A DNA stretch of 64,000 nt from Thermohalobaculum sp963700775 (GCA_963700775.1 CAVOYU010000005.1:62001-126000); one strand, 5' to 3'; shown: positions 25,447-34,445, counted from the first letter of the stretch. The notes: generated by a model not told the origin, from the sequence alone. Numbers and translations are program-made.

Positions 25447-26064
25447 ATGATGCGCAATCTTGTGATGGCCCTTGCCGGTGCGGTCTTCGTGGCGCTGACC
25501 GCCGCGGCGATCTTCCTGGCGCTCAAGAAGCCCGCCGACGCGCCGCAGTCTCCGGCGGCGGTCAACGTCGCCGGAGCCGAGATCGGCGGGCCGTTCGAGC
25601 TGACCGACCATCACGGCAAGCGGGTCACGTCCGCCGAGGTCATCGACGGGCCGGCGCTGGTCTATTTCGGCTATACCTTCTGCCCCGACATCTGCCCGAT
25701 CGACACAGCGGTGATGGCCTCGGCGGTCGACCTGCTGGCCGGGCAGGGCTACGCGGTGAAGCCGGTCTTCATCACCGTCGATCCCGCCCGAGACACGCCC
25801 GAGGCGCTGTCCTACTACGCCGAGGCGGTGCATCCGGGCCTGGTCGCCCTGACCGGGACCGAGGACGAGATCGCGGCCGCGGCCAAGGCCTACAAGGTCT
25901 ACTACGAGCGGGTGAACGTCGAGGGATCTGCGGCCGACTACCTGATGAACCACACGACCTTCACCTATTTCATGATGCCGGACGGCATCCGGGCCCTGTT
26001 CCGCAACGGCTATCCGCCCGAGGAGATGGCCGGCGAGGTCGCCCGCATCCTCAGCCGTGAGTGA
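25447..26064 (+). CDS. senC: SCO1/SenC/PrrC family copper chaperone
   Basis: 205 residues. An N-terminal membrane anchor (about 6-27) leads to a periplasmic thioredoxin-like domain with the copper motif CPDICP (C79, C83) and a distal His in MNHTTFTYF. SCO proteins deliver copper to the CuA site of cytochrome c oxidase, and SenC/PrrC feeds oxidase status to RegB. Two adjacent ATGs exist; GGAG lies 3 bases before the first and 6 before the second, so 25450 may be the true start. The 3' end overlaps the convergent EamA-family gene by 14 bases. Confidence 0.93.
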   Translation: MMRNLVMALAGAVFVALTAAAIFLALKKPADAPQSPAAVNVAGAEIGGPFELTDHHGKRVTSAEVIDGPALVYFGYTFCPDICPIDTAVMASAVDLLAGQGYAVKPVFITVDPARDTPEALSYYAEAVHPGLVALTGTEDEIAAAAKAYKVYYERVNVEGSAADYLMNHTTFTYFMMPDGIRALFRNGYPPEEMAGEVARILSRE

Positions 26065-26953
26065 CGCGCGGCGCGAGCAGCTCGGGCCGGTTCACCAGCA
26101 GCACGCCGATCGCGGTCACCGCCACGCCGCCGATCTCGATCGGGCCCATCCGCTCGCCGAACAGCGCCCAGGCCATCAGTGCCGTGGTCGGCGGCACCAT
26201 GAAGAAAAGGCTCGCGACCGCCGAGGCGGCACCGCGCCGGATCAGGAACAGGAGCAGCGACAGGGCGCCCAGCGACATCACCAGCACCAGCCAGGCCAGG
26301 GTGACGACGAATTCCGGCTGCCAGTCGATCTCGCGGGTCTCGAAGGCGAGGGAGAGCGGCACCAGGACCGCCAGCGAGGCGAGGAACTGGATCAGCGCGC
26401 CCGAGCGCATCGGATGGTCGCCGCCCCGCGCCTTCTGCAGCACCGCGGCGACCGAGATCCCGGCCAGCGAGGCAAGGCAGAGCGCCACCCCGCGCCAGTC
26501 GCCGATCCCGTCGCCGAGCTTGCGCGCCACCACCAGCGCCACCCCTGTCAGGCCGAAGGCGATCCCGGCCCACTGCACCCGGGTGAGTCGCTCGCCCAGG
26601 TAGCCGCGGGCAATGAAGGCGGTCAGCACCGGCTGCAGGCCGACGATCAGCGATGACAATCCTGCCTCGATGCCGAAGTCTATCGCCTTGTAGATGCAGC
26701 CGAGATAGACCGCCTGCAGCAGCACCCCGATGAGCGCCGCCTCGCGGGCCTGCCGCCAGGTCGGCCAGGCCGCCCGGGCGAGCAGAATCCAGGCGGCAAG
26801 CGCCGCTGCGGCCAGCGAGAAGCGCACCACCAGGAAGGTGATCGGCTCGATATAGGTAAGGCCGAACTTGGCGCCGACGAAGCCGGTGCTCCAGAGCACC
26901 ACGAACAGGGGTGCCGCCAGGGTCTCGGCTCGCAGCGATGGGGTCGTCGGCAT
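26051..26953 (-). CDS. DMT-superfamily (EamA) transporter
   Basis: 300 residues with about ten hydrophobic helices in two EamA repeats, starting PLFVVLWSTGFVGAKFGLTY and with the second repeat at LCLASLAGISVAAVLQK. These inner-membrane proteins export amino acids or other metabolites; the substrate is not evident. The ATG at 26953 has GGAG 5 bases upstream. It lies on the minus strand between senC and regA, splitting what in Rhodobacter is a contiguous senC-regA pair. Confidence 0.85.
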   Translation of the reverse strand: MPTTPSLRAETLAAPLFVVLWSTGFVGAKFGLTYIEPITFLVVRFSLAAAALAAWILLARAAWPTWRQAREAALIGVLLQAVYLGCIYKAIDFGIEAGLSSLIVGLQPVLTAFIARGYLGERLTRVQWAGIAFGLTGVALVVARKLGDGIGDWRGVALCLASLAGISVAAVLQKARGGDHPMRSGALIQFLASLAVLVPLSLAFETREIDWQPEFVVTLAWLVLVMSLGALSLLLFLIRRGAASAVASLFFMVPPTTALMAWALFGERMGPIEIGGVAVTAIGVLLVNRPELLAPRVTHG

Positions 26954-27170
26954 CGGGACTCCGGGTCGGCATCATCGGCGTCGTGTCGTCAGGCCTCCAC
27001 CGGGCCGGCACCTGACCGGGTCGGGGCCGGGCTCCCGGACCCGTACTTCGGCCGGATCGCTACCTGCAGCCAGGGTGGCGGCGCGATTTGACATGAGGCC
27101 GCAATGCGGGAAATATCAACCGCCAAAGTGCGCGGCGCAACCGCGCTGGCGGGTCTGCTTGGGGGAAACG

Positions 27171-27722
27171 ATGTCCGACGTACGCTCCGGAATCGGCGGC
27201 GACAACTCGCTTCTGGTGCTTGACGACGACGCCCCGTTCCGCCAGCGACTCGCCCGGGCGATGGAGAAGCGCGGCTTCGCCCCGGTGATGGCCGAGACGG
27301 TGGCCGAGGGCCTCGCCATCGCTCGCTCGAAGCCGCCTGCCTATGCGGTGGTCGACCTCCGGCTCGAGGACGGCAACGGGCTCGACGTGGTCGAGGCACT
27401 GCGCGAGGTGCGCCCCGACAGCAAGGTGATCGTGCTGACCGGCTATGGCAACATCGCCACCGCGGTCGCCGCGGTGAAGATCGGCGCGGTGGACTATCTC
27501 GCCAAGCCGGCGGACGCCGACGACGTGGAGCGGGCGCTGCTCTCGCAGACCGATGACAAGCCGATGCCGCCGGAGAACCCGATGTCCGCGGATCGGGTGC
27601 GCTGGGAGCATATCCAGCGGGTATTCGAGCTCTGCGACCGCAACGTCTCCGAGACCGCCCGCCGCCTCAGCATGCATCGCCGCACCCTGCAGCGGATCCT
27701 GGCGAAGCGCAGCCCTCGATAG
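27171..27722 (+). CDS. regA: Redox response regulator RegA/PrrA/ActR
   Basis: 183 residues. The receiver domain has the acidic pocket LVLDDD and phospho-acceptor D62 in VVDLRLEDG, with the lysine in YLAKPA. A short Pro-containing linker (KPMPPENPM) leads to the Fis-type helix-turn-helix NVSETARRLSMHRRTLQRIL, which is nearly invariant in RegA homologues. The ATG at 27171 is preceded by GGGGGAAACG. It is the DNA-binding partner of RegB and probably regulates respiratory and redox-balancing genes globally. No clear terminator follows. Confidence 0.96.
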   Translation: MSDVRSGIGGDNSLLVLDDDAPFRQRLARAMEKRGFAPVMAETVAEGLAIARSKPPAYAVVDLRLEDGNGLDVVEALREVRPDSKVIVLTGYGNIATAVAAVKIGAVDYLAKPADADDVERALLSQTDDKPMPPENPMSADRVRWEHIQRVFELCDRNVSETARRLSMHRRTLQRILAKRSPR

Positions 27723-27934
27723 AGGCGACCCCAGGCCGGGACCCTGCGCCCCTACGGCCAACGGCCCCGAGCGAACATCCTGCGATCGCATCGGTTCGGC
27801 ACCGCCCGCAGCCGCCCCGTTCCGGGCGGGCTGGGCCAAGCAATGACCTTGAACTCTTCATTTTTCCGCCATGGCCGGCTGGCCTGCTGGCGGCGTGGGA
27901 GTACCGAATGAATTTTCGGGGTGGAGGACTGGCG

Positions 27935-28186
27935 ATGAACGATCTGCCGAACATGGTAAGCCGGTACGTGGCGCCATTCGGACTGGGCATGTCGATGGCG
28001 GCGGTGGCTGCAGCCAATGACCTGCTGACCGGGGCCGCGATGGCCGCCCTCGCCTATCTGTTCGCGCTCCTGAGCGCCGGTGCGGGGCGCCGGATGCTCG
28101 TGCGGGTTCTTGCGGTGATGCCGGACCCGCGGGGTGTCTGGCGTCTGGCGCCCGGCGAGCCGGCGCTGGACCGGGGCGCACCATAA
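27935..28186 (+). CDS. Small membrane protein, unknown
   Basis: 83 residues from ATG 27935, which has GGAGG 7 bases upstream; an ATG at 27908 in frame lacks one. Two hydrophobic stretches (about 14-30 and 33-50) suggest a hairpin inner-membrane protein with a basic, Pro-containing tail. I do not recognise a family. It lies between regA and an acetyltransferase, 52 bases upstream of the latter, and may be cotranscribed with it. Confidence 0.55.
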   Translation: MNDLPNMVSRYVAPFGLGMSMAAVAAANDLLTGAAMAALAYLFALLSAGAGRRMLVRVLAVMPDPRGVWRLAPGEPALDRGAP

Positions 28187-28238
28187 CCGCGGCCCCAGGT
28201 CAGTCCGCTCCATCAGGCGCGCTCCGCAGGAGGCGGCA

Positions 28239-29369
28239 ATGAGCCTTGAGCTGATCCGGTTCCGGCCCGAGTTCCGGCAGGACGCCGCCCGGCTGCTGAC
28301 GGCGTTCTGGCCCGACCCGGCCGAAAGCGCGGCCCTGTTCACCTGGCTGATGGAGGAGAATCCCTACACCGAGACGCCGCTCGCCTATCTCGCGCTCCTG
28401 GACGGCAAGGTCGCCGCCATGCGCGGCTTCTACGGCGCGAGGTGGGAGGTTCCGGGTTCCGGTGAGACCGTGGACATGCCTTGTGGCACCATGTTCGCCA
28501 CCGATCCGGCCGTGCGCGGTCAGGGACTTGGCAAGTTTGTCGTCGAAGGCGCCCTCGCCGATCTTGCCCGGCAGGGGTATCCCTATGTGCTTTCCTTCAG
28601 CGCCGAAGCCGTGACCTACCGGATCCAGGAGCGGCAGGGCTGGCAAACGGTCCAGAGCTACCGGCCGGTCACGCGCGACACGGGCCGCCTGCGGCTGCGC
28701 CGGTCGCTCGGCCGCAGCTTTCCGTTCCTGCGCCAGGTCGCGCAGTTTGTCCGCCGACATTCGGCCCCCCGCGCGGTTCCGGTCTCGGCGCCGGCCGTCG
28801 CCACATTCGCAACCCTGGACGGGGGCACCCCCGACACGGTCGCCGGCGGGACGCTCAGGGTGACGCAGAGCCCCGACGGGGCGTACATGGCGGAGGTCGC
28901 CGAGGCCGCCGCCGAACCGGGCTTGATCCGCCATGTGCGGACGGCGGAACATTTCCGCTGGCGCTACCGGGCGCCTGACATGGAATACCGGTTCCTGCAC
29001 TGGAGCCAGGGTACCGACCGCGGCTTCCTGGTCCTGGAGGCACGCCGCCGCATCGCCGGGCCGGTCCGGATCGTCGACTGGGATGTCACCGACGACAGCG
29101 TTCTGAAGCATCTCATCGGAGCGGCTGCCGATTTCGGCGGGTTTTCGGGCCTGTCGGTCTGGCGGGCGGGATTCCCGGCCGGACTGGCGGGCTTCCTCGC
29201 CGAGCGGGGCTTCGCCGAACTGGTGCGGACGACCGACATGCCGGGCTACCGGCCCGGCATGATGGTGAAGTCGCTGACCGGGGTTCCGGCGGAGGCCCCG
29301 TGGGAAGTCCTGCGCCGAAGCATCACCGACCCCGGCAACTGGTCGCTGCGGCAGTCGTACTCGCTCTGA
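28239..29369 (+). CDS. GNAT-family N-acetyltransferase
   Basis: 376 residues. The N-terminal half is a GNAT fold: strand-4 sequence CGTMFATDPAVRGQGLGKFVV contains the acetyl-CoA pyrophosphate loop (RGQGLG). A second half (about 180-376) resembles the duplicated or divergent GNAT halves of FemAB-like and Eis-like enzymes. The ATG at 28239 has AGGAGG 6 bases upstream. Substrate unknown. Such long GNATs often sit near polysaccharide or lipid loci, but no such context exists here. Confidence 0.75.
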   Translation: MSLELIRFRPEFRQDAARLLTAFWPDPAESAALFTWLMEENPYTETPLAYLALLDGKVAAMRGFYGARWEVPGSGETVDMPCGTMFATDPAVRGQGLGKFVVEGALADLARQGYPYVLSFSAEAVTYRIQERQGWQTVQSYRPVTRDTGRLRLRRSLGRSFPFLRQVAQFVRRHSAPRAVPVSAPAVATFATLDGGTPDTVAGGTLRVTQSPDGAYMAEVAEAAAEPGLIRHVRTAEHFRWRYRAPDMEYRFLHWSQGTDRGFLVLEARRRIAGPVRIVDWDVTDDSVLKHLIGAAADFGGFSGLSVWRAGFPAGLAGFLAERGFAELVRTTDMPGYRPGMMVKSLTGVPAEAPWEVLRRSITDPGNWSLRQSYSL

Positions 29370-29412
29370 CCGGCCGGCCGGCGAGGCTGTACGGCCCGCG
29401 GAAATCCCGTGT

Positions 29413-30012
29413 CTACAGCGCCTTCCGCGCCGCCAGTGCCGCCGAGATGGTGCCCTCGTCGAGATAGTCGAGTTCGCCGCCGACCGGCACGCCCTTGGCG
29501 AGCGAGGTGACGGAGACATCGGAGCCTTCCAGATACTCGGCGATCACATGGGCGGTGGTCTGGCCGTCGATGGTGGCGCCGACGGCCAGGATCACCTCGG
29601 CAATCCCCTCCGTCCGCACCCGGCCGGCAAGCTCCGGGATCCGCAGACTTTCCGGCGTTACTCCGTCCAGCGCCGAGAGCACGCCGCCCAGCACGTGGTA
29701 GCGCCCGCGGAACACTGCCGCCCGCTCCAGCGCCCAGAGGTCGGCCACGTCCTCGACCACGCAGAGCCGGGTGGCGTCGCGGCGGGGGTCGGTGCAGATG
29801 GCGCAGGCCTCGCCGGTGGCGAGATTGCCGCAGGTCCGGCAGGTGGTGACCTTCTCCGCCACCTCGGCCAGCGCCTGGGCCAGCGGCAGCATCAGCCGCT
29901 CGCGCTTCTTCACCAGCGCCAGCGCCGCGCGCCGGGCAGAGCGCGGGCCAAGTCCAGGAAGCTTGGCCATCAGCTCGATCAGCCGCTCGATCTCGGGGCC
30001 GCCGCCGGTCAT
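29413..30012 (-). CDS. recR: Recombination mediator RecR
   Basis: 199 residues, the usual size. RecR loads RecA at gaps with RecF/RecO. The N-terminal helix-hairpin-helix is LAKLPGLGPRSARRAAL-like, the four-Cys zinc finger has C58, C61, C70 and C73, and the Toprim domain carries LCVVEDVADLWALE. The C-terminal GVPVGGELDYLDEGTI is family-typical. The ATG at 30012 overlaps the upstream epimerase gene stop as ATGA, so translation is coupled. It closes the dnaX-ybaB-...-recR group. Confidence 0.96.
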   Translation of the reverse strand: MTGGGPEIERLIELMAKLPGLGPRSARRAALALVKKRERLMLPLAQALAEVAEKVTTCRTCGNLATGEACAICTDPRRDATRLCVVEDVADLWALERAAVFRGRYHVLGGVLSALDGVTPESLRIPELAGRVRTEGIAEVILAVGATIDGQTTAHVIAEYLEGSDVSVTSLAKGVPVGGELDYLDEGTISAALAARKAL

Positions 30013-30779
30013 CAGCCGGCGATCCGGAGTTGCGCCAGGAAGTCGACCGACCGTGGCGTCCAGCCGAGCTCCGTCCGCGCGCGGGTCGCATCGACCGGCT
30101 GATCCCACGCATAGGTGTCGCCCTCGGCGGGCTCGGCCAGCGCCAGCCCTGCCGCTCGGGCAACGTCGGCGGCCCGCACGGTCTCGGCGACGGCGAGGTA
30201 GCCCTCGCCCGGCCGGCCGCGCTCCAGTGCGTCGGCATAGGCCTCGCCCAGGTCGTCCGCCTCCACCAGCGGCCAGCGCTGCGTGCCCGGCCGGACCGGC
30301 CGGCCCGGAAGCCGCTGCCCGGCGCCCCAGACGAGCCCCGGATGGACGCAAACCGCATCGGCGTGCCCGGCGGCAAGCCGCTCCCAGCCCTCGACCAGCC
30401 AGCGGAAGGCGTGCGGTGCGGCGAAGGGCGTCGACTCGGCAATGGCCTCGCCGGAGGAGGGCCCGAACAACCACACTCCGCCGGTGTAGAGGATGCGACC
30501 GCCGAAGCCGCTGCCGAGCAGCGCGCTGACCAGCCGCGCATCGCTCGCGGCGGTGTCGCCGCTCCAGTCGGCGGCGCAGTGGATCAGCGCATCCGCCCCA
30601 TCAAGGACGCCGATCCATGCCTCCGGCTCTCGGATGTCTCCGGTCACGGCCCGCGTCGCTCCCCTTGGTGCCCGTGCAGGGTCGCGCACCACCACGACCG
30701 GCTCGTGCCCGCGCCGCACCAGCGCACGCACGCCGGCCGTGCCGATCAGGCCGGAGGCGCCCAGCACCACGACCCGCAT
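30012..30779 (-). CDS. NAD-dependent epimerase/dehydratase (extended SDR) family protein
   Basis: 255 residues. The Rossmann opening VVLGASGLIGTAGVRAL carries the GxxGxxG NAD(P) motif. The usual SDR active-site YxxxK is not obvious; ILYTGGVWLFG occupies the serine/threonine strand, and the domain is shorter than classic epimerases. It could be an atypical SDR that binds NAD(P) without standard chemistry. It overlaps recR at its 3' end and the DDAH-like gene at its 5' end, each by an ATGA junction. Substrate unknown. Confidence 0.75.
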   Translation of the reverse strand: MRVVVLGASGLIGTAGVRALVRRGHEPVVVVRDPARAPRGATRAVTGDIREPEAWIGVLDGADALIHCAADWSGDTAASDARLVSALLGSGFGGRILYTGGVWLFGPSSGEAIAESTPFAAPHAFRWLVEGWERLAAGHADAVCVHPGLVWGAGQRLPGRPVRPGTQRWPLVEADDLGEAYADALERGRPGEGYLAVAETVRAADVARAAGLALAEPAEGDTYAWDQPVDATRARTELGWTPRSVDFLAQLRIAG

Positions 30780-31741
30780 CAGGCCATCTCCCGCGCCACG
30801 ACGCCGGTCAGGCAGCCGACCGCGCCTGCCGCCTTGCGCAGCTCGCCCATCGGCGTCTCGGCGACCTCGACACCCAGCCCCTCGTAGAAGGCCCGCGCGC
30901 CGGGGTTGCCGGCGGGCATCAGGATGTGCCTCGGCCCGAGGGTGACGAAGTTCAGCGCCTTGTTGTTCTCGGCCTCGCCTTGCTCGGGCAGGAAGGCCAC
31001 CCGGTAGCCCCGCTCGCGGAGCGCCGTCACCGCCGCGTGCGGTGTTCGCCGGGGCCAGGCGATGGCGAGTTCCGGGCCGGGGATGCGCAGCATCCCCATC
31101 AGGTGCATGGTGCCATAGGGCAGGTCGACGGCGATCAGCTCGGTGCCGAGTTCGGCCATCAGCCCGCCGATCTGGGCGATCGCCTCGTCGTTCGTCCTGA
31201 GACCCCGTCCGATGATCGCTGTCTCCGGATCGAGCCACATCAGGTCGGCGCCCTCGAAGGTCGCCTGGCCCGTGAGTGTCCTCAAGATCGGCACCCGAGC
31301 CCCGGCCAACGCTGCGGCGACCGCCACCTCCTCGCCGGCGCGCACGGTCGAGGCGGGCCGGGCGAGGATCGCGCCCTCGGGCGTCATCACGAAGAGGTCG
31401 GCGCAGAACATCCGGTTGGGCGTCGGTCCGGGCACGTCCGGCACGTCGATCACGGTGACACCCGCGGCCCGGTAGGCCTCGGCCATCCCGTCGTGCTCGG
31501 CCTGGGCGCGGCCGAGGTCGAGGGCGCCGAGGAACTGGCTGGCGTTGATGTCCGCGACCGCGATTTCCAGGCCCGGCCGGCGCAGCAACACCGCGGTCAG
31601 GCGGCGCCATTCGCTGTCGATTCCGCTGGCGGCCCAGAGCGTGCCGATCTCTTCGGCATGGGTCGCCACGCGCGGCGACCAGCCCTCGCCGCCATAGGCG
31701 GCCGCGCTGAAGCTGGAGGCCGGTTTCTCCGAGTCCTTCAT
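30779..31741 (-). CDS. Amidinotransferase-fold hydrolase, dimethylarginine dimethylaminohydrolase-like
   Basis: 320 residues of the guanidino-modifying enzyme superfamily. Features seen: NRMFCADLFVM, FEGADLMWLD with AIIGRGLRTN (substrate-binding Asp and Arg-Thr-Asn loop), catalytic His in MHLMGMLRI and the nucleophilic Cys near the C terminus in GAVGCLTGVV. This matches DDAH/arginine deiminase-type enzymes that hydrolyse (methyl)arginine to citrulline. The ATG at 31741 has GAGGG about 7 bases upstream. It lies between ybaB and recR, an unusual site for such an enzyme. Confidence 0.75.
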   Translation of the reverse strand: MKDSEKPASSFSAAAYGGEGWSPRVATHAEEIGTLWAASGIDSEWRRLTAVLLRRPGLEIAVADINASQFLGALDLGRAQAEHDGMAEAYRAAGVTVIDVPDVPGPTPNRMFCADLFVMTPEGAILARPASTVRAGEEVAVAAALAGARVPILRTLTGQATFEGADLMWLDPETAIIGRGLRTNDEAIAQIGGLMAELGTELIAVDLPYGTMHLMGMLRIPGPELAIAWPRRTPHAAVTALRERGYRVAFLPEQGEAENNKALNFVTLGPRHILMPAGNPGARAFYEGLGVEVAETPMGELRKAAGAVGCLTGVVAREMA

Positions 31742-31762
31742 GGGGTTGCCCTCAAACCGCAC

Positions 31763-32113
31763 TCAACCGAAGGGCAGCTTCATGCCAGGCGGCAGCGGCA
31801 GGCCCTCCGCCAGCTTCGCCATCTCGGCCTGCCCCGCCTCGCGGGCCTTGCGGGCGGCGTCGTTGACGGCCGCGACGATCAGGTCCTCGAGCACCTCCTT
31901 CTCGTGGCTGCCGTCGAGCAGCGAGGGATCGACCTTCAGCGCCTTCAGCTCGCCCTGTGCGGTGGCGGTGGTGCGCACCATGCCGGCGCCGGCCGAGCCC
32001 TCGGCCTCGATCACCGCGATGCGCTCCTGCATCTCGGCCATCTTGCCCTGCATCTCCTGGGCCTGCTTCATCAGCTTGGCCATGTCGCCGAGGCCGCCCA
32101 ATCCCTTCAGCAT
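31763..32113 (-). CDS. YbaB/EbfC family nucleoid-associated protein
   Basis: 116 residues: MLKGLGGLGDMAKLMKQAQ opening, coiled-coil heptads through about 30, and LIVAAVNDAARKAREAGQ near the C terminus. YbaB proteins are small dimeric DNA-binding proteins almost always encoded between dnaX and recR. AAGGAG lies 9 bases before the ATG. Here it follows dnaX after 30 bases, and two extra genes separate it from recR. Confidence 0.94.
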   Translation of the reverse strand: MLKGLGGLGDMAKLMKQAQEMQGKMAEMQERIAVIEAEGSAGAGMVRTTATAQGELKALKVDPSLLDGSHEKEVLEDLIVAAVNDAARKAREAGQAEMAKLAEGLPLPPGMKLPFG

Positions 32114-32143
32114 CTCGCCTGCTCCTTGCCCATGTTGCCCATG

Positions 32144-33946
32144 TCAGAGGCCCTCCTCGAATGGGTCGTCCGGATAGTCGTCATCGTCGATGAGATTGCC
32201 CTCGATATCGATCAGGTCGCGTTCGGGGACGGGGGCCAGCGCTTCCTCTGCCGCCGCCGCGCCGAGGGGCCGGATGTCGCGGATCTCAGCGCCTGGGAAC
32301 ATTTCCAGTGCCGCCAGCACCAGAGGGTGCAGGGCCGCCTTCGCCGCCTCGGCATCCCGCTCGGTCCGGGCCTGTTCGGCCATGGTCGGCAGGCCGGGCT
32401 CGGAGCTGACCAGCACGGTCCAGCGCGCGCCGGTCAGGTCGCGGAGCCGCTGCGACAGGCGCCCGGCCAGATCGGCGCGGCTGCCGGGGGCGGGGTTGAA
32501 CTCGATCAGACCGGGCCGGAACCGGACCAGCCGGAGCGAGGTCTCGATCTCGTGCAGCAGCCGGATGTCGCGCTCGCGGCGGAACAGCGCGATCAGGTCC
32601 TCGATCCGCTCATAGGCTGCGAGCGAGGTGACAGGATCGGAAAACGCCGCCGGGGCGCTCCCGCCGCCGGCGATCGCGGTCAGCCTCGCGGCGGGACCGC
32701 CACCCCCACTTCCGCCGCCGCCGCCACCGCCGCCTTTGGGTGCCGGTGCGCCGCGGCCGCCGCCGGGCGCGCCCTCGGTCAGCCGGCGCACCAGCTCCTC
32801 GGGCGGCGGCAGGTCGGCGGCGTGGGTCAGCCGGATCACCGCCATTTCGGCCGCCATCATCGCCGTCGGCGCAATAGGCACCTCTTCGATCGCCTTCAGC
32901 AGCATCTGCCAGGCGCGGCTCAGCACCCGCATCGAGAGCCGCCCGGCCAGATCGCCGCCGCGGCTGCGCTCGGCCGCGGAGACGGTCGGGTCCTCGGCGG
33001 CCTCGGCCGAGATCTTCAGGACCGAGATCCAGTGGGTGAGCTCGGCCAGGTCGCGCAGCACCACCGCCGGGTCGGCGCCGTCGGCATATTGCGCGCCGAG
33101 TTCCTCGAGCGCGCCCTTGGCGTCGCCCTTCATGATCGCCTCGAACAGGTCCATCACCCGGCCCCGATCGGCGAGGCCGAGCATGGCGCGGACGTCGGCG
33201 GCCCCGGTTCCGGCGCCCTGGCCGTGGGCGATGGCCTGGTCCAGCAGCGACAGCGCGTCGCGCACCGAGCCCTCTGCGGCCCGGGTGATCAGCGCCAGCG
33301 CGTCGTCGCCGATCTCGGCCCCCTCGCGCCCGGCGATGCCGCGCAGATGGGCCAGCATCGCCTCGGGCTCGATCCGTCGCAGGTCGAAGCGCTGGCAGCG
33401 GCTGAGCACGGTGACCGGCACCTTGCGGATCTCGGTGGTGGCGAAGATGAACTTCACATGGGCCGGCGGCTCCTCCAGCGTCTTCAGCAGCGCGTTGAAG
33501 GCCGAGGTCGACAGCATGTGGACCTCGTCGATGATGTAGACCTTGTAGCGCGCCGCCGCCGCCCGGTAGCGCACCGAGTCGATGATCTCGCGCACGTCGC
33601 CGACCCCGGTGTTCGACGCCGCGTCCATCTCGATCACGTCGACATTGCGGCCCTCGGTAATGCTTGTGCAGGCCTCGCACTCGCCGCAGGGGTCGACGGT
33701 CGGCCGGTCGCCGCGCCCGGTGCAGTTCAGTCCCTTGGCAATGATCCGCGCCGTGGTGGTCTTGCCGACCCCGCGCACGCCGGTGAGGATGAAGGCATGG
33801 GCGATCCGGTCGTGCTCGAAGGCATTGGTGAGCGTCTTCACCATCGCCTCCTGGCCGATCAGGTCGCGGAAATGGCCGGGCCGGTACTTGCGGGCCAGCA
33901 CCTGATAGGCGCCGGCGTCCTGCGGCGGCGGAGCGGAATCGTTCAT
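32144..33946 (-). CDS. dnaX: DNA polymerase III subunits gamma/tau
   Basis: 600 residues. DnaX is the clamp-loader ATPase and polymerase III organiser. Walker A is GVRGVGKT at 56-63; zinc-module cysteines are C75, C87, C90 and C93; the Walker B/DEAD-type motif is VYIIDEVHMLS and the sensor region is FATTEIRKVP. A glycine-rich linker (a run of glycines interrupted by serine) separates the AAA+ part from the tau-like C-terminal region that would contact the polymerase. The start matches MNDSAPPPQDAGAYQVLARKYRP. The SRP RNA gene lies upstream, as commonly seen in Alphaproteobacteria. Confidence 0.95.
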   Translation of the reverse strand: MNDSAPPPQDAGAYQVLARKYRPGHFRDLIGQEAMVKTLTNAFEHDRIAHAFILTGVRGVGKTTTARIIAKGLNCTGRGDRPTVDPCGECEACTSITEGRNVDVIEMDAASNTGVGDVREIIDSVRYRAAAARYKVYIIDEVHMLSTSAFNALLKTLEEPPAHVKFIFATTEIRKVPVTVLSRCQRFDLRRIEPEAMLAHLRGIAGREGAEIGDDALALITRAAEGSVRDALSLLDQAIAHGQGAGTGAADVRAMLGLADRGRVMDLFEAIMKGDAKGALEELGAQYADGADPAVVLRDLAELTHWISVLKISAEAAEDPTVSAAERSRGGDLAGRLSMRVLSRAWQMLLKAIEEVPIAPTAMMAAEMAVIRLTHAADLPPPEELVRRLTEGAPGGGRGAPAPKGGGGGGGGSGGGGPAARLTAIAGGGSAPAAFSDPVTSLAAYERIEDLIALFRRERDIRLLHEIETSLRLVRFRPGLIEFNPAPGSRADLAGRLSQRLRDLTGARWTVLVSSEPGLPTMAEQARTERDAEAAKAALHPLVLAALEMFPGAEIRDIRPLGAAAAEEALAPVPERDLIDIEGNLIDDDDYPDDPFEEGL

Positions 33947-34348
33947 CGGCCGGGTCCGGGTCGGGGCATGGGCCAGCTATAGCCCCGGTCGGAGGGTCGG
34001 ACAAGGTTGCGCGGGCAACCGGAGCGGAAGCCGGTGCTAGCGAAGCTGATCCCCACGGTTTCCCATTTCCCCCACCGTTCGCACGCCGCGCCGCCAGAGC
34101 CGTCAATCTCCGGCATCGCCTGACCATGAGCGGGGTCAATCTGCCGAAGGACGCATCTGCGTCCCGATGGATGAACCGGCCCAGGGCCGGCCGATCAATC
34201 GATCAGAAAGCCCTGCCGGCGCGAATGCGCGCGGCGGGGCCGATCGCGACTCTCTATGAGTAATCGGCGGTCACCAGCCCGGCGATCGAGACTTCGTTTC
34301 ACGGCAATCCCGGCCCGTGCGACGCCGTCCAACCTGATGCTGGGAGGT
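33947..34348. other. Gap between dnaX and ffs
   Basis: About 400 bases without a protein gene. It holds the presumed dnaX promoter region and, at 34204-34240, a hairpin likely to terminate ffs. I see no other conserved element. Confidence 0.5.
34204..34240 (-). terminator. Probable terminator downstream of ffs
   Basis: On the minus strand an imperfect stem (GCCC-x-GCCG-CGCG pairing with CGCG-x-CGGC-x-GGGC, loop CATT) at 34210-34240 is followed by TTTCT. It lies about 110 bases past the SRP RNA 3' end. The poor T-tract keeps confidence moderate. Confidence 0.4.
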
Positions 34349-34445
34349 GAGAGGCTGGACAACGACCCGAACTAGAACTCGTTGCGGCTGCTTCCTTCCG
34401 GACCTGACCGGGTTGGCGAGGCGTCCGCCCGTGCCAACCTCTCGG
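34349..34445 (-). ncRNA. ffs: Signal recognition particle RNA (4.5S)
   Basis: The minus strand carries the conserved SRP domain IV core ggtcaggtccggaaggaagc with the GGAA tetraloop and the asymmetric loop that binds Ffh. The ends pair: GAGAGGTTGGCA at the 5' side (near 34445) with CCAGCCTCTC at the 3' side (near 34349), giving the expected hairpin of about 97 nt. It directs ribosomes making membrane proteins to FtsY. Position upstream of dnaX is typical of Alphaproteobacteria. End points are accurate to a few bases. Confidence 0.92.

Noticed and set aside
32700..32760. Possible programmed frameshift in dnaX near the glycine run (CCCAAAGG)
   Set aside because: The heptamer is not in the X XXY YYZ phase and no A-run like the E. 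coli AAAAAAG site exists, so no support for a gamma product by frameshifting.
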